Origin: Aplectana chamaeleonis
Lineage: Eukaryota; Nematoda; Chromadorea; Rhabditida; Cosmocercidae
Length of the DNA: 64,000 nucleotides
Reading direction: 5' to 3'
NCBI GenBank assembly: GCA_029168955.1
Contig: JAPDOI010001357.1
Span: 1-64,000, forward strand
Part shown: piece by piece, positions 45,916 to 55,984 of the stretch
Layout: each line of letters begins with the position of its first letter
Position numbering within the stretch: the stretch's first letter is position 1
The notes under the pieces: model-generated
Databases searched by the model: none
What the model was told of the DNA's origin: nothing
The model's input: the letters and a program-made list of their open reading frames with translations, nothing else
Translations under genes and position numbers: made by a program

Positions 45916-47239
45916 GCACTTTGTTGATGTGATTAACGCAATTTTGGACGAAGGTCTTTAGCGGCTTCTTGGAGTATATCCAGTATAGTGCTATCTGTGA
46001 ATCCGATAGCAACTGGACTGTATTAATAGGGACTGTAAGTTGCTTCCTAAGGAAACGCCCTAATTGAACGGCCAAAACAGACCCCATCAACTCCAGTCTA
46101 GGCATAGTAACCTTTTCCAGAGGTGCCAATTTGCTTTTAGAAAATAGCAAGTGGCTGTAGGGACGTCCGCGTTTAGGTCTGCACACCAGGTATGCGACTG
46201 CAGCGTACGCCCTGATGGAGGCGTCTGAGAATACGACTAAGTCGTACTTGCACTCAGTGTTTGAGCCGATGAATCTGGGTACTTTTCCTTGGAAGCCACT
46301 GATCTCCTGGACGATCTGTTGCCACCTTGCAGTGGTGTCCGCGTCCAGGGTATCGTCCCAATTCAACTTGTTGCGCCAGAGATCTTGAATGAAGACCTTA
46401 GGCTTAACAAATAGTGGTGTTACTAGGCCCAGAGGGTCGAAGGTGGACGCGAAGGCCTTAAGTGCCTTGCGCTTCGTCAACACCTGTTGTAGTAGGTTTT
46501 TAGTGGGCACGATTAACGTGTCCTCTGTATTATCCCATCTGAGGCCTAGCAACTTGACTGTATTAGCTGTATTAGCTACTGTACTATCGGCTGTATTAGG
46601 CGTCCTTTTCATACGGTCCAGGAGCGGAATGGATTCCATAACCTCCTGGCTATCTGACACGAATTCCCTGAGATTCATGCCCATAGCGGTAAAGATTCTC
46701 TTGCATTCCTTCTGCTTCAAAGTTCCCTTGCTCGCATTTTTAGCGCCAATGAGAACGTTATCCACATAGGTATTAGCCAAGATCTCATTACGAAGTTGGT
46801 TTCCTTGATTGCGCTCGAGAGCCTACTTAATAGACATGCTTAGTAGGAATGGGGATGCGTTTACACCAAAAGGAATCCGCGTGAATCGCAGAATCCTAAG
46901 GTTATCTCTGGTAGGACCCTTAGATGTGTCCTTGAGCCAGAGGAACCTGGTGACATCCCTCTGATCGTCTTGAAGACGGACCTGATGGAACGCCTTCTCG
47001 ACGTCTGCTGTAATAAGTACTGTATTAAGCCTTGCGCGTAGTAAAGTCCCACAAAGGTCAGGGAGCATTGTGGGCCCCTGATGGATGCAGTCATTGAGGC
47101 TGGGTACACCTCGTCTATGACTGGACGCATCAAATACTATGCGCACTTTTGTAGTATTGCTGTCAGATTTGATGACAGCCTGGTGGGGTATGTAGTATAC
47201 GTCTCGTCCCTCTGAGTAAACGTCCCTGACATCCTCCAT
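45758..47239 (-). pseudogene. BEL/Pao reverse transcriptase and RNase H, with in-frame stop
   Basis: Frame 47239-46823 has RT motifs VRIVFDASS, LITADVEKAFHQV (first catalytic Asp) and FGVNASPFLL. A TAG at 46823-46825 interrupts it; the same frame resumes and gives TYVDNVLIGA near 46775, i.e. YVDN rather than YVDD at the active site. The RNase H part has FSDASIRAYAAVAY, MPRLELMGSVLAV, LLSDSQIALYW and NPADCATRG, supplying the D-E-D-D residues. A frameshift near 45830 leads to the integrase frame. The enzyme would copy element RNA into DNA and degrade the template. Confidence 0.9.
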
Positions 47240-48502
47240 GATCCCTGCCTGAAGCTGTTGCTAAAAGGTTTTGCAGTAGTCGCTCCACAATTGTGGATTG
47301 ATCTGGAGCTTGGTACATTGACCCTCCAGTCTGCGCAACGCGAGAGCTTTGTTGTCGAGAAGGTGAGGATGGTCAGACTTCCAGGGGAACTTGACATGTA
47401 TTAATCCGTCCTTGACTTTGACGGTATTGTAGTATTCCTGTATTATCTCAGCTTCCTTGACGTCGGAACTACCAGAAGCGCCGACTGAGTCTAAGCTGAG
47501 GAATTTCCGGATCAATTTGTCCGTGTCATTCCCTGCCTTGTGTTCCTCCAGCGGTCTAATAGAGACCGACGTAGAGTTCACACGACTCGATGTCGGTTCA
47601 TGGGTTCCCGATAGAACGGGACCCAATCTTGTATTGGATCGGACCAGTCCCGATGGAAGCTGGTGGCTGGTGTTAAAGCCTACAATCTTCCAGTAGAAGT
47701 GCATTCCAATCAGGACGTCGACATCGACTTTCTTCTTGAGAATAGACTTGATGGAAGTGTCTTGACGTTCAACACCGCCTGTATTAACTGTAGTAAGAAA
47801 CCTTCTGGTCCATAGCTTTAGACACGTAGGTCTGCCATGAACCTGGTCCCGGACTGTAATATCCACCTCATATGACCTTTCGGTTCGCCTGTGGCCACCG
47901 GAGGTGAGGGTTGTAATATTCCTGGGATTTTTGAATTTCAATCCCAGGTCCGCTGCTGTATCCTTGCGGATATAGCTGTGCTGAGAGCCACTATCTAAGA
48001 AGATAGTGATCATCTCGTCCGCAGCTGTATTATAGTTGCGAGTGACTGCTCTAATTACCATGAGCTGAGGGTCGGTTTCGGGCGACAAAGACTTACAGAC
48101 GGTAGCTTTCACCACTTTGCTGCATTGGTCTTCTGTCTGGACGGAATTGACGACAAACACGTCCGGGTCCGATTCGTACGCCTCAATGTCTGACTCATGA
48201 ATGGTGCTGTCATCTCGCACTGTATTAGGTGATGTATTAGAAGTGTGCACAGTAGTCGGTGTAGTGGTGTGTTCACTTAATGTAGTATTTGATGTAGTAT
48301 GAGAACTTCGACGGGACTGTCCGGTTGTGGAGTTCCGGAATCCCACCCTACCAGAGTGGGGTGAAGAGTCCCGTCGGTCTCCGGAGTGTCTTGGGGTGGG
48401 GGGTCGGCGACCTGCTCTGTCTTCGACTTGGACTGCGTGGAGACGGAGATCTGACCCTAGACCCAGCCCCAGAGCGCGGGCTAGGTGATCTTCTAGTGTC
48501 AT
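47240..48502 (-). CDS. BEL/Pao aspartic protease region
   Basis: Open frame 48502-47261. Residues 1-130 are a disordered Ser/Thr/Arg-rich connector; the retropepsin-like domain (DUF1758 type) starts near 48070 with FLDSGSQHSYIRK, holding the catalytic Asp in DSGS. A second domain leads to the start of RT. The frame overlaps the zinc-knuckle frame by about 155 nt in a +1 relation, so gag-pol here needs a frameshift or has suffered an indel. A TAG at 47261-47263 separates it from the RT frame, which follows in the same frame. The protease would mature Gag-Pol. Confidence 0.85.
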
Positions 48503-49997
48503 AATCTCGTCCTTGGCGGCGGCTCAGCTGGGGGGATGGTGATCGAACAGGACTGCGGGACGAGCGATCCTTATAACAAAGAGCGCTGTGATGATAACTT
48601 CCGCATTTGTAGCACGGAGGTGCGTTGCACTGTGCGCTACGATGCCCGTCCTTCAAACATCTCCAGCAAAGCCGTCGCTTGGCAGCCAAACCTCTCCGTT
48701 CGTTGACCGACGAAAACTCTCGACACCGCGACGCTTCGTGTCCCGATCTGCGACAGAAGGGACAGCGTGTTGTGTGAGACCTGCCATCGGTCCGCTGCGG
48801 AGACTGGGAAGAGGTGCGACCCCTCACACGATTCCTGTTGTAGTATCGATCTGTATTATATGTAGTATTCTGTACTACTGTAGTATCGGACTGAAGGGTA
48901 TATCGAGGGTCGGTATCCTCCATCACCTCGAACTGGTCGATTACTCGGTCCAGTCCGTGAAGTAACTCTTCTACCGTCCAACAATCACCCCTTCGGCGGA
49001 GTTCTCCGACCTTTTCCCTTGTGCGCGCAGGGAATTTCGATCGGACAACTCGCATGGTCCCAGTCGCTCCGGGATGCTCCCCTAAGTGCGTAAGTTGCGA
49101 CCAGATGCTCCTGATTTTGCACAGGCATGTGCGCTGTGCTAGCGGAGCCTCGTCGCACGGGGGGAGGGCCTCGAGCTGTTCCTAAAGCCTGTTCCGGAGT
49201 ATTTCTGGGCGCTGAAATGTATTAAGCAGTGTATTAACAGCTTCATAGTAGTTGTACTCCGAGAGCTGGGCGGCTTCGATAAGGTCCTTAGCAATGCCCT
49301 TGAGTTTTTCCCTTAAATAAAGGAACTTGAGAGCTGCTGGCACCGATGCATTGTTATGCACGGCTGCCAAAAACAGCTCCCAAAACTCGGGGAATGCGGC
49401 CATATCTCCGTCAAACTCCGGGAGATCTACCTTAGGAAGCTTAATACCCTGCGTTGTGCTACGAGCTGTATTATAGCCTTGGAAGGCTGCTGTATTATAG
49501 TTCGGATTCGTCTGGCTGTCGATCATATGTCCACTCTGTACTATCGGACGACCGAAAAAGTCGTTAGGCGGCTGCTGAATTGTTGCGTGGCATATGTTTG
49601 GTGTATATGATACACCAGCGGGCGCAAACGTAGTGGGCGGGGCTTGACCGACAGCAGGGAACTGCTGTACTATAGGAGTTCCGGCTTGGATGCCAGAAAC
49701 TCCAGAAGCTGTATTAGAGGCTGTATTGAATGACGTCGGAATGACATCTGTATTATCCGCGTCTCGTGGTGCTGTAGGAGGTGTCGTGAGCAGCGCGGCT
49801 GCTGCCTCCAAACTTGTGACGAGTTGCTCAGCCTGTTTGATGACCGCCTCCGCCCCAATGATTGCCCAGTGGGTTTGGAATTCGGCCCACAAGCTGGACG
49901 TCTCGTCCTCCTCCTTCGACGCCAGAGCGAATTGCTCCGCGTCAGCCCACTTTTTACGGGCTGCGGCCGGACGCAGACATCGCTTGTAGATTACCAA
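48348..49997 (-). pseudogene. BEL/Pao gag (DUF1759-like plus zinc knuckles), one in-frame stop
   Basis: Frame 49997-49182 has a coiled N-terminal part and the DUF1759-like segment (KLPKVDLPEFDG near 49440, FPEFWELFLAAVH, LKFLYLREKL). A TAG at 49182-49184 interrupts; the same frame continues through a helical part into three Cys/His knuckles: CPFCRRSGHEASRC (about 48770), CWRCLKDGHRSAQC (about 48670) and CYKCGSYHHSALC (about 48610). No ATG starts this frame. Upstream, a different frame reads LDLDNIAQAIDP just after TTTAATTTCAG (50040-50054), so the natural start may lie past an indel or a splice acceptor. Gag packages the RNA into particles. Confidence 0.85.
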
Positions 49998-50054
49998 GTC
50001 GGGTCGATAGCTTGCGCTATGTTATCCAAGTCGAGATCGATTCTGAAATTAAAT

Positions 50055-51097
50055 TGTTTCCCACGACAGGGTCGTGGGTACAACGAAAACTTCGGCACGA
50101 TACTCGACACGACGCGACCTATATACATACAAATGTGAGAAAGGATTAAATGAGCAAATGTGTTAGATAGTGAGGTTAAATTGTAAAATTAGTGTGAAAA
50201 TTGTGTGTTAATATTATTTATTTATTAATAATATCGTGTCGTGTGATTTTTTGAAATTTTGGGATGTTTCTTCCCCTGTGTCCACCCCTTTCCTAGTTCT
50301 GGGGAGGGGTGTCTGCCCCAACGCTCGCAGGTCATACCATGCTGTATTATCCATCGCGTAGGGGCCAGCAGATTTAGGCAGCTGTATTAAATTGTAGTAA
50401 GACTGTATTAAGCGCAAAATACAAAGGTGGGTCAGCCGCTCAGTGTACCGCTTCACTGGATAGGGGGGAAGGGTGACTTCCCAATGGCGTTAGCCACCAT
50501 CGAGCAAGCAGGGCTGCTCCCGCAAACACCGTACCTCCACCTACCTTATTGGCTGGCCAAGCCACATGGTAGTGAGGATGAGTCCGGACTCCCTAAGTGA
50601 CCCCGTAGGGTTTTTTTTAGCGCAACGGCAAATGCCTCCACCTTGCTCTGCCTTCATTTGGCACGGTGATCCACCCACCCTGGAACACCCTCCCAACCAG
50701 GGGGGCTGGTACTAGTAGATGAATGTACCCATTTAAGGCGCCGGCTCTATCCCTACCCAGCTCCACTAGCCTAAAGCGGCCAACTTGTCTAGGTATTGCA
50801 GCGACCTCCGCCTCAGATCTGTGTGTAGGGTCGGTCGACTGGTTAGCCATAATCCCAGTCAACTTCCTTTCCAAGGCTTTGGTCCCCGCTTAGCACCCTA
50901 GTTTCTGTATTAAGGCTTTAATTAAGCCTGTATTATCGCGCGCTGCCTATCCCCGCTGGTGACCCCCCTGTATTATCGTACCCCCAAGTGGAGGTGAAGT
51001 TGTTTGGGGGGGGGTGTAAAATTTGTACCCCGCCGACCGAAGTGCCAGTGGCAGGGCACCCTTACTCGATCAATCATGATCGATGCGGGTCCGAATG
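50055..51097 (-). other. Leader of the retrotransposon
   Basis: About 1 kb between primer site and gag. It contains a run of G/C blocks and TAATACAG-type words (sense strand) near 50342, 50380, 50405, 50905, 50932 and 50966. The packaging signal should lie here; it was not identified. Confidence 0.5.
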
Positions 51098-51115
51098 CCA
51101 ACGGCCGATGCACCA
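51098..51115 (-). promoter_or_regulatory. Primer binding site, tRNA-Gly(GCC)-like
   Basis: Directly next to the 5' LTR, the minus strand starts TGGTGCATCGGCCG. These 14 bases are the complement of the 3' end of metazoan tRNA-Gly(GCC) including CCA; the next four bases do not match. Recognition of the tRNA is from general knowledge. Confidence 0.75.
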
Positions 51116-51751
51116 TGACGCGAATCGGCTAGACCCCGGTCGGTGGGGGACGGGTTCACCCGCTCACCCTACTGTATTATGACTGTACTAATAATGTATT
51201 ACCTACCCTCTAACCCAGGGGACTTAAGACCTAACCCTCCCACTCTCTAAGTCCGGGGGACCACAAAGGGGAAACATCAACACACAAGAATAACAAAATA
51301 TAAATACGATCGGATGCGATCCGATAATCACGAACACGACACCAGAATCATTACTGTTTATTAGTGAGAGATTAATAGACGAGATATTAGTAGATTAGAG
51401 AAGGGTGAGTACAGACTGAGTCATGTATGTACTAAAAGAGTTAGTTAATAAACAAACCTACGGGCCTACGGCTGCAAGGAGGGCCGGACCGATGTCCGGC
51501 TAGAAGGTTGCTGTAGTACAATGTAGTATAAAGTTCTAAGGGCTGAGTAGCCCCTCGAACAGCGACGTGATAGAAAGGAATGAGGAAAACAGCCAAAAGG
51601 GTGGCTGGCTGCCGACGGCGGAGGAGTGGAGACGCGAATGAACCCCGTCCCCCTCGCCCGACAGCATCGACCCAGCCGGGTGGTCGCCGCTGATCGACGG
51701 GGTGGTCACGCTGCAGACCCACCTTGGGAGCGGAAGTTCGCCTTCGCGACA
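51116..51751 (-). repeat. 5' LTR of the BEL/Pao element
   Basis: 636 bp, same length as the 3' LTR. It carries the promoter and polyadenylation functions of the element. The plus strand shows ACTGTATTATGACTGTACTA and TAATGTATTACC near 51170-51200, so the element-wide motif is also present in the LTR. Confidence 0.92.
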
Positions 51752-51756
51752 CATTC

Positions 51757-52059
51757 CACTTTTTCAAAATGGAACTCCACGACTAAATGACAAGTTTTCG
51801 TGAATGCTAGTTGCCTTTCAAATGATAGGTTTTGGGTGGAAAAGAGTGTTTTGAAAAAGCTGTGAGCTCAATCACTCTCAAAACTGAGGCGTTCCATACT
51901 ATTCTCACCAGTTTCTTACTGGTTCTTCCCGATACTATTCTCAAAAAGATTAATACGAATTGTTTTCTATGCGGCGAAGTTTTTCACAGTAGACCCCTTC
52001 TCAAAAACCAAAGGATTATTGAGAATAGATCACTTCGGGATGTCAGTTCTTGTAGTATC
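51757..52059. other. Flank of the retrotransposon
   Basis: Short spacer, no gene. It continues the sequence found before 38608 once the retrotransposon is left out. Confidence 0.3.
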
Positions 52060-52219
52060 TCAGACAGTAGCAGGCCCGGAGCGCAACCGGCCCCGCCTCT
52101 CCCCACCCACTGCAACCGAAACGCAGAGCAGTTGATATGCGAACTTGCGGTGCGTTTCGGTTGTGATTGCAACGTGCAGTGCGTTCAGGTTGCTCTCCGG
52201 GCCGCATGCGCTGACTGTG
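52060..52219. repeat. Palindromic MITE, GCCCGGAG family, copy 1
   Basis: Left CAGGCCCGGAGCGCAACC faces right GGTTGCTCTCCGGGCCGCAT. The interior has GAAACGCAGAGCAGTTGAT. A second copy is at 56174-56332 (about 90% identical). Confidence 0.75.
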
Positions 52220-52637
52220 GCGCGAATTTCGAAACCCAGAGATTACGCCCAGTCATCAAACTCCACGTTTCGGACATTGATCGATGTCGACATATATACC
52301 CCATTTCCTTTTCAATGGCTCTTTGTTTTCATGGTCTATCTAATGAGTTTTCTTTTTTTTAGCCTTACCGACGAATAATCTCTGCGCTTTAATTTGTAGG
52401 CTCCACTTCCCTCCTAAGCTGTCATGTAAATTGAACCTCATCCCTTTGATACCTCATGATGCCACACCCTCGTATTGTTTAAAGGCAGTGTTCACGATAA
52501 TCTTCAATTTTGAGATTATTCGCTATATTGATTAGGTGACCCCCGGGTAGAACCGAAATGACGTAGAAATTGAGAAAAACGCGCCAGAAGTACCTGAAAT
52601 CCTTAAGTATCACCCCGCCTCTTAAGTATCACAGGAA
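52220..52637. other. Spacer with a lone TTAA-type terminus
   Basis: At 52480, GTTTAAAGGCAGTGTTCACG begins a TTAA-type MITE end with no partner found downstream. No gene. Confidence 0.4.
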
Positions 52638-52841
52638 GTGTTTGTTGCGATACCGAAATCTTTTGTGGACCCGTCCTTTGCAATTTTCTGCTCTCTATTG
52701 ATCCGTTCTTTCCTTATGGCCCTAACTAATCCTGCTTTGCGTGAAATATTCTTCTATTTCCGACGGACCCAATTTTCCACCGGTGACAACCACCATGAAC
52801 ATGTTCATCCAACCAGACAACTAGTCCATGTTATAGAATAA
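52638..52841 (+). CDS. Possible terminal exon of a seven-transmembrane receptor
   Basis: An open segment ending in TAG at 52839, following an AG acceptor (TATCACAG) at 52634. The peptide has a hydrophobic segment FAIFCSLLIRSFLMA followed by LTNPALREIFFYF and a polar tail. That is the pattern of transmembrane helix 7 plus cytoplasmic tail in nematode chemoreceptors (srx/srt/srw-like), where an N-P or N-R motif follows the helix. No ATG is in frame, so it would be an internal start of the exon. Upstream exons were not found, and upstream DNA is repeat-derived; it may be the remnant of a gene cut by insertions. Confidence 0.3.
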   Translation: MFVAIPKSFVDPSFAIFCSLLIRSFLMALTNPALREIFFYFRRTQFSTGDNHHEHVHPTRQLVHVIE

Positions 52842-53140
52842 TGTCACTGAATTACGACGTTTTAATGCCTTTCTCGCCGTTTCTTCGTAATTTTGATAAC
52901 ACTCGGAGGCCAGCGCATTGTTTTATGTAAAAAACTTAGGGACGAGAATCATCGTGTATGTACACTGCCTATCAGTTCGATAAGAGGAGCGCGGCTAATT
53001 TCCAACGGCTTTTTGCAAGGATTCAATCAAGACCAAGAAAAATCCAAGAATTTCGATCATCCGAGGGTTTGTCTGATTCCTAATGCAGTAAACGACAACG
53101 GGAAAAGGCGGTGGTGCAGTTGCGTACTTATGCTGTAGCC

Positions 53141-53556
53141 ATGGCTGTTTCGGTTCCGGGAATCAATTATGAACAGCTGACAATTTTCTCTACTATGTTT
53201 TTTTCTGCTTCTCTCAAATTTTCGTGTTATTCTTGCGTGTATCTATGATAAATAATTAAGGTGTATTGGTTTAGGGAACCTTAGAGGAGAACTTTTCTAA
53301 ACGTGTTTTTTCCTCTGAAATTGAGTGAAAAAATTAGTCTTACCGACCTTTATGGTTCTCTACACCTCTGCGTACGTCACGCCATAATCGACAGCAGACC
53401 TTTATTTTTCATCGCAATCCCATAGGAAAAACACCGGTTACGTTTGATATGGTAAGTTTTCTTCTAACACACTCAATATCAATACACCCAGTTTGTTTAC
53501 TTCAGATACATGCAAGATATACACAAAAAGTTAAGGAAACAAAAAACATTGCGTAG
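53141..53556 (+). CDS. Small three-exon host gene, unknown product
   Basis: Exons 53141-53236, 53338-53451 and 53506-53556, all phase 0, giving 86 residues. The second intron is textbook: donor ATG/GTAAGT and acceptor TTTACTTCAG, 54 bp. The first intron (about 101 bp) has a weaker donor (TGC/GTGTAT) and acceptor AAAATTAG. The start MAVSVPGINYEQLTIFSTMF is partly hydrophobic, the middle has TSRHNRQQTFIFHRNPIGK, and the end is YTQKVKETKNIA. I do not recognise the family. ATG context GCCATGG is good. The next element downstream is H6. Exons 2 and 3 are better supported than exon 1. Confidence 0.5.
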
Positions 53557-54334
53557 AAAAAAATTATCAGCTGTTCATTGCTTGGATCCAGCCACTCGGG
53601 AGTTTACTAAAAACTATTCAAATCTAATATTTCACTCTCTCTGAACAATTAGGAAGCCCTTACGTGGAAGAAATCATTGATTCGGGAATTTCTGAGACAG
53701 TTTATTGGATTCATTCACACATTCTAAGCTTTCTAAATATGCTTTGTTCGGCTGACTCATTCATTCGCTCGAATTTCATTCAAGTATTTTTTTTCGCCCG
53801 AAGTTACTCATTCTATCGCTCGAATTTTCTATTGGGGGCTGGTACTTGGGACTGGAAGCAGGGCTGGGCACATGTCCCGGCATGACGATTCTGAATATGC
53901 ACCCCCCTTAGCTCGGTAATTTTTAGGCACCCCCTTATGGGAAATCGAAATCGGCTGTTTTCCGAATAGTTGGACAGCCATGATCTTGACTTCCTGATTT
54001 TGATAAACAAGAATATAAAAAAAGCACTGAATAGAGAAAATTCCGAAAATGGCAACAAAAAGGGTAGTGTAATTTCTGAACTTCAAAACAACCCCATGAG
54101 GAAAATTTGTTAGTAAGACCATAAGTTATGACAAAAGATAAAACATTTTTCAATACAAAACAATTGAACAATTACCAACAACACAACTACTACTATTGCG
54201 ATATTTAATGTTCTCTGTCGAATGTTTTCATAAACCTATGAAGGATTAGCTTATCTGTGTTTGATTGTTCTGATGTGGAAATCAGAACTATTTTGTGTTA
54301 TGGAACAATGTTGGGACTCATGTGATTCTTAGGG

Positions 54335-55225
54335 AGTAGAAAACCCGAGTTTTACCCTCCTAGAATGCCGCAATCCCTTGAAAAATCGGCTTGCCGTGCG
54401 ATACGGTGTTTGTACGCAGCTACACAGCGCACACGGGAATGGACGCGAACACAATATTAATAAAAAATGTATTTTATTGCAGAACAGGGAGGAGAAAAGG
54501 AATGAAACTGAAGGAAATGGAAGATGGTAAAAATAGTCTATTCTGGATGTACCCATTTTAGAAATTTAATGTAAATTAACAAAGCTAGAGCGGGTGTCAA
54601 TATTTAGCCGTGATAAGGTTCATTCAAACGAACCTAGTTGATCAAATCTAGCATTAAACTGAGAGCAAAGGATATTGTGAGAAAGAGGAGAATCTGGAAA
54701 TTATTTTAGCATCAGTGGGACCTGTTTTTAATGTGATTTAAAGACCTTAAATCTCGTCCCGGTTTTAGCCCGAGAACCGGGACAAAACCGGGACGAGTTT
54801 TAAGGTCCTTAAATTACATTGAATATCAAACCTATTGCTATTAAAACGTTCGCCCGATTCTCCTCTTTCTCTCAATGCTCTTAGTTCTCATGTTTATGGG
54901 TGTTTTTAATCAACTAGGTTCATTTGAATGAACCTTATCACGTCCGAAAAATTCACTCCGCTCCAACATAGTTTGTTTACATTAAATTCCTATACTGGAT
55001 ACATTGAAAGAATCCTATTTCTGCTTACTTCCATTTACTCCAGTTTCAATCATTTTCTCTGCCCCGTTCTGTAATAAAATACATTTTTTTAATTAATATT
55101 GCGTGCGCGTCCACTCCAGTGCGCGTTGTGTAGCTGCGGACAAACACCGTATCGCACGGCTAGCCGAATTTCAAGGGATTGCGGCATTCAAGGTGGATAA
55201 AACTCTGGTTTTTATGTAGGGGGTA
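54335..55225. repeat. 0.9-kb foldback inside H6
   Basis: Arms match from AATGCCGCAATCCCTTGAAA (54364) against TTTCAAGGGATTGCGGCATT (55188), through ACACAATATTAATAAAAAAT and GAACCTAGTTGATCAAAT, to the centre. The centre (54745-54815) is GGACGAG / CTCGTCC with ACCGGGACAAAACCGGGACG next to its complement. Confidence 0.85.
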
Positions 55226-55384
55226 CTTCTCAATGAGGACGACACGGTCATTCGCTTCTTTCATAGGAACTTGCAGTCTTTACAGTTGGCTCTCTTCATG
55301 AGTCACATTCTCATGAATTAAAATCTGTAGACTAGTTGTGATGCTGACTGTGCTATCTGTACTTTCAAACTGTCGAAATAAATT

Positions 55385-55515
55385 CTAGCCTGCTCGGATG
55401 AGTCCGGGCGGAGTAAGCAGCGGAGCGGTCGGTCATGGCAAAGTATAACAGTGATAAGAAGATTTTGACATGATAAGCCCGATAAGCCTTGCTTCGACCG
55501 GCTCAAAATGAGCGA
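55385..55515 (+). repeat. Roughly 140-bp dispersed repeat, copy 2
   Basis: GATGAGTCCGGGCGGAGTAA, GCAGCGGAGCGGTCGGTCAT and GACATGATAAGCCCG match the copy at 13345-13482. Bounds TTCTAGCCTG and CCTAGGCTATAC. Confidence 0.6.
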
Positions 55516-55984
55516 CCTAGGCTATACATCAGTTCGCTAATCTTTTTTTGAACTTGAATGATAGTTTCTCTGTGCGCCGTCTTAGTATCTTTGCCTCGAA
55601 TCGGTAGCCACCCGCGTAATCAATGAACGTTGCACCAAAGAAACATGACATCACATCAATCCTTACTTGCTACAAGATAACAGAGTAGTGCGTATTCCTT
55701 CATCAAAGCAAACTTTGACAGCAACTACGAATTATTGCGAACACAACCTGCATCTCTATCAGGAAGAATATATGACAAATCAGAAGAATAGTGCGTATTA
55801 TTTTTTTCCTGAAATTCGACAGAACTTGCACTTCGTTCTTTTTTTTTGGTGTTTGGTTTAGGCACCCCCCTTTGCCCTCTCTGCAACGTCTAATAGGCAC
55901 CCCCCTAAGGTTAACCGGGACGCGTGCCCAGCCCTGACTGGAAGGTTGCTGTGGATACCTCATAATTCGGAAAAATATACTGAA

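Larger units (their letters stand above)
38613..51751 (-). mobile_element. BEL/Pao LTR retrotransposon (13.1 kb)
   Basis: Both LTRs are 636 bp and start TG / end CA. The target duplication CATTC is at 38608-38612 and 51752-51756. Reading from 51751 downward: 5' LTR, primer site, gag with zinc knuckles, aspartic protease, RT/RNase H, integrase, then a second gag-like region and the 3' LTR. I count about 13 differences between LTRs (about 2%), a moderately recent insertion, yet the ORFs carry several stops and frameshifts. The size is well above the 6-8 kb usual for the family. A TTAA-type MITE (43626-44163) sits inside pol. Confidence 0.93.
53859..55936. mobile_element. TSD-bounded hAT-like element H6 (2.1 kb)
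   Basis: Ends CAGGGCTGGGCACATGTCCC and ...GGGACGCGTGCCCAGCCCTG, with perfect 8-bp duplications ACTGGAAG at 53851-53858 and 55937-55944. Inside are GCACCCCCCTTA words in opposite orientation near both ends, a foldback (54335-55225) and a copy of the 140-bp repeat. No transposase. Confidence 0.85.

Noticed and set aside
53643..53730. Further terminal exon after the small gene (EALTWKKSLIREFLRQFIGF)
   Set aside because: An AG acceptor (ACAATTAG) and a short open frame exist, but the preceding gene already ends at 53556 and no partner exon was found.
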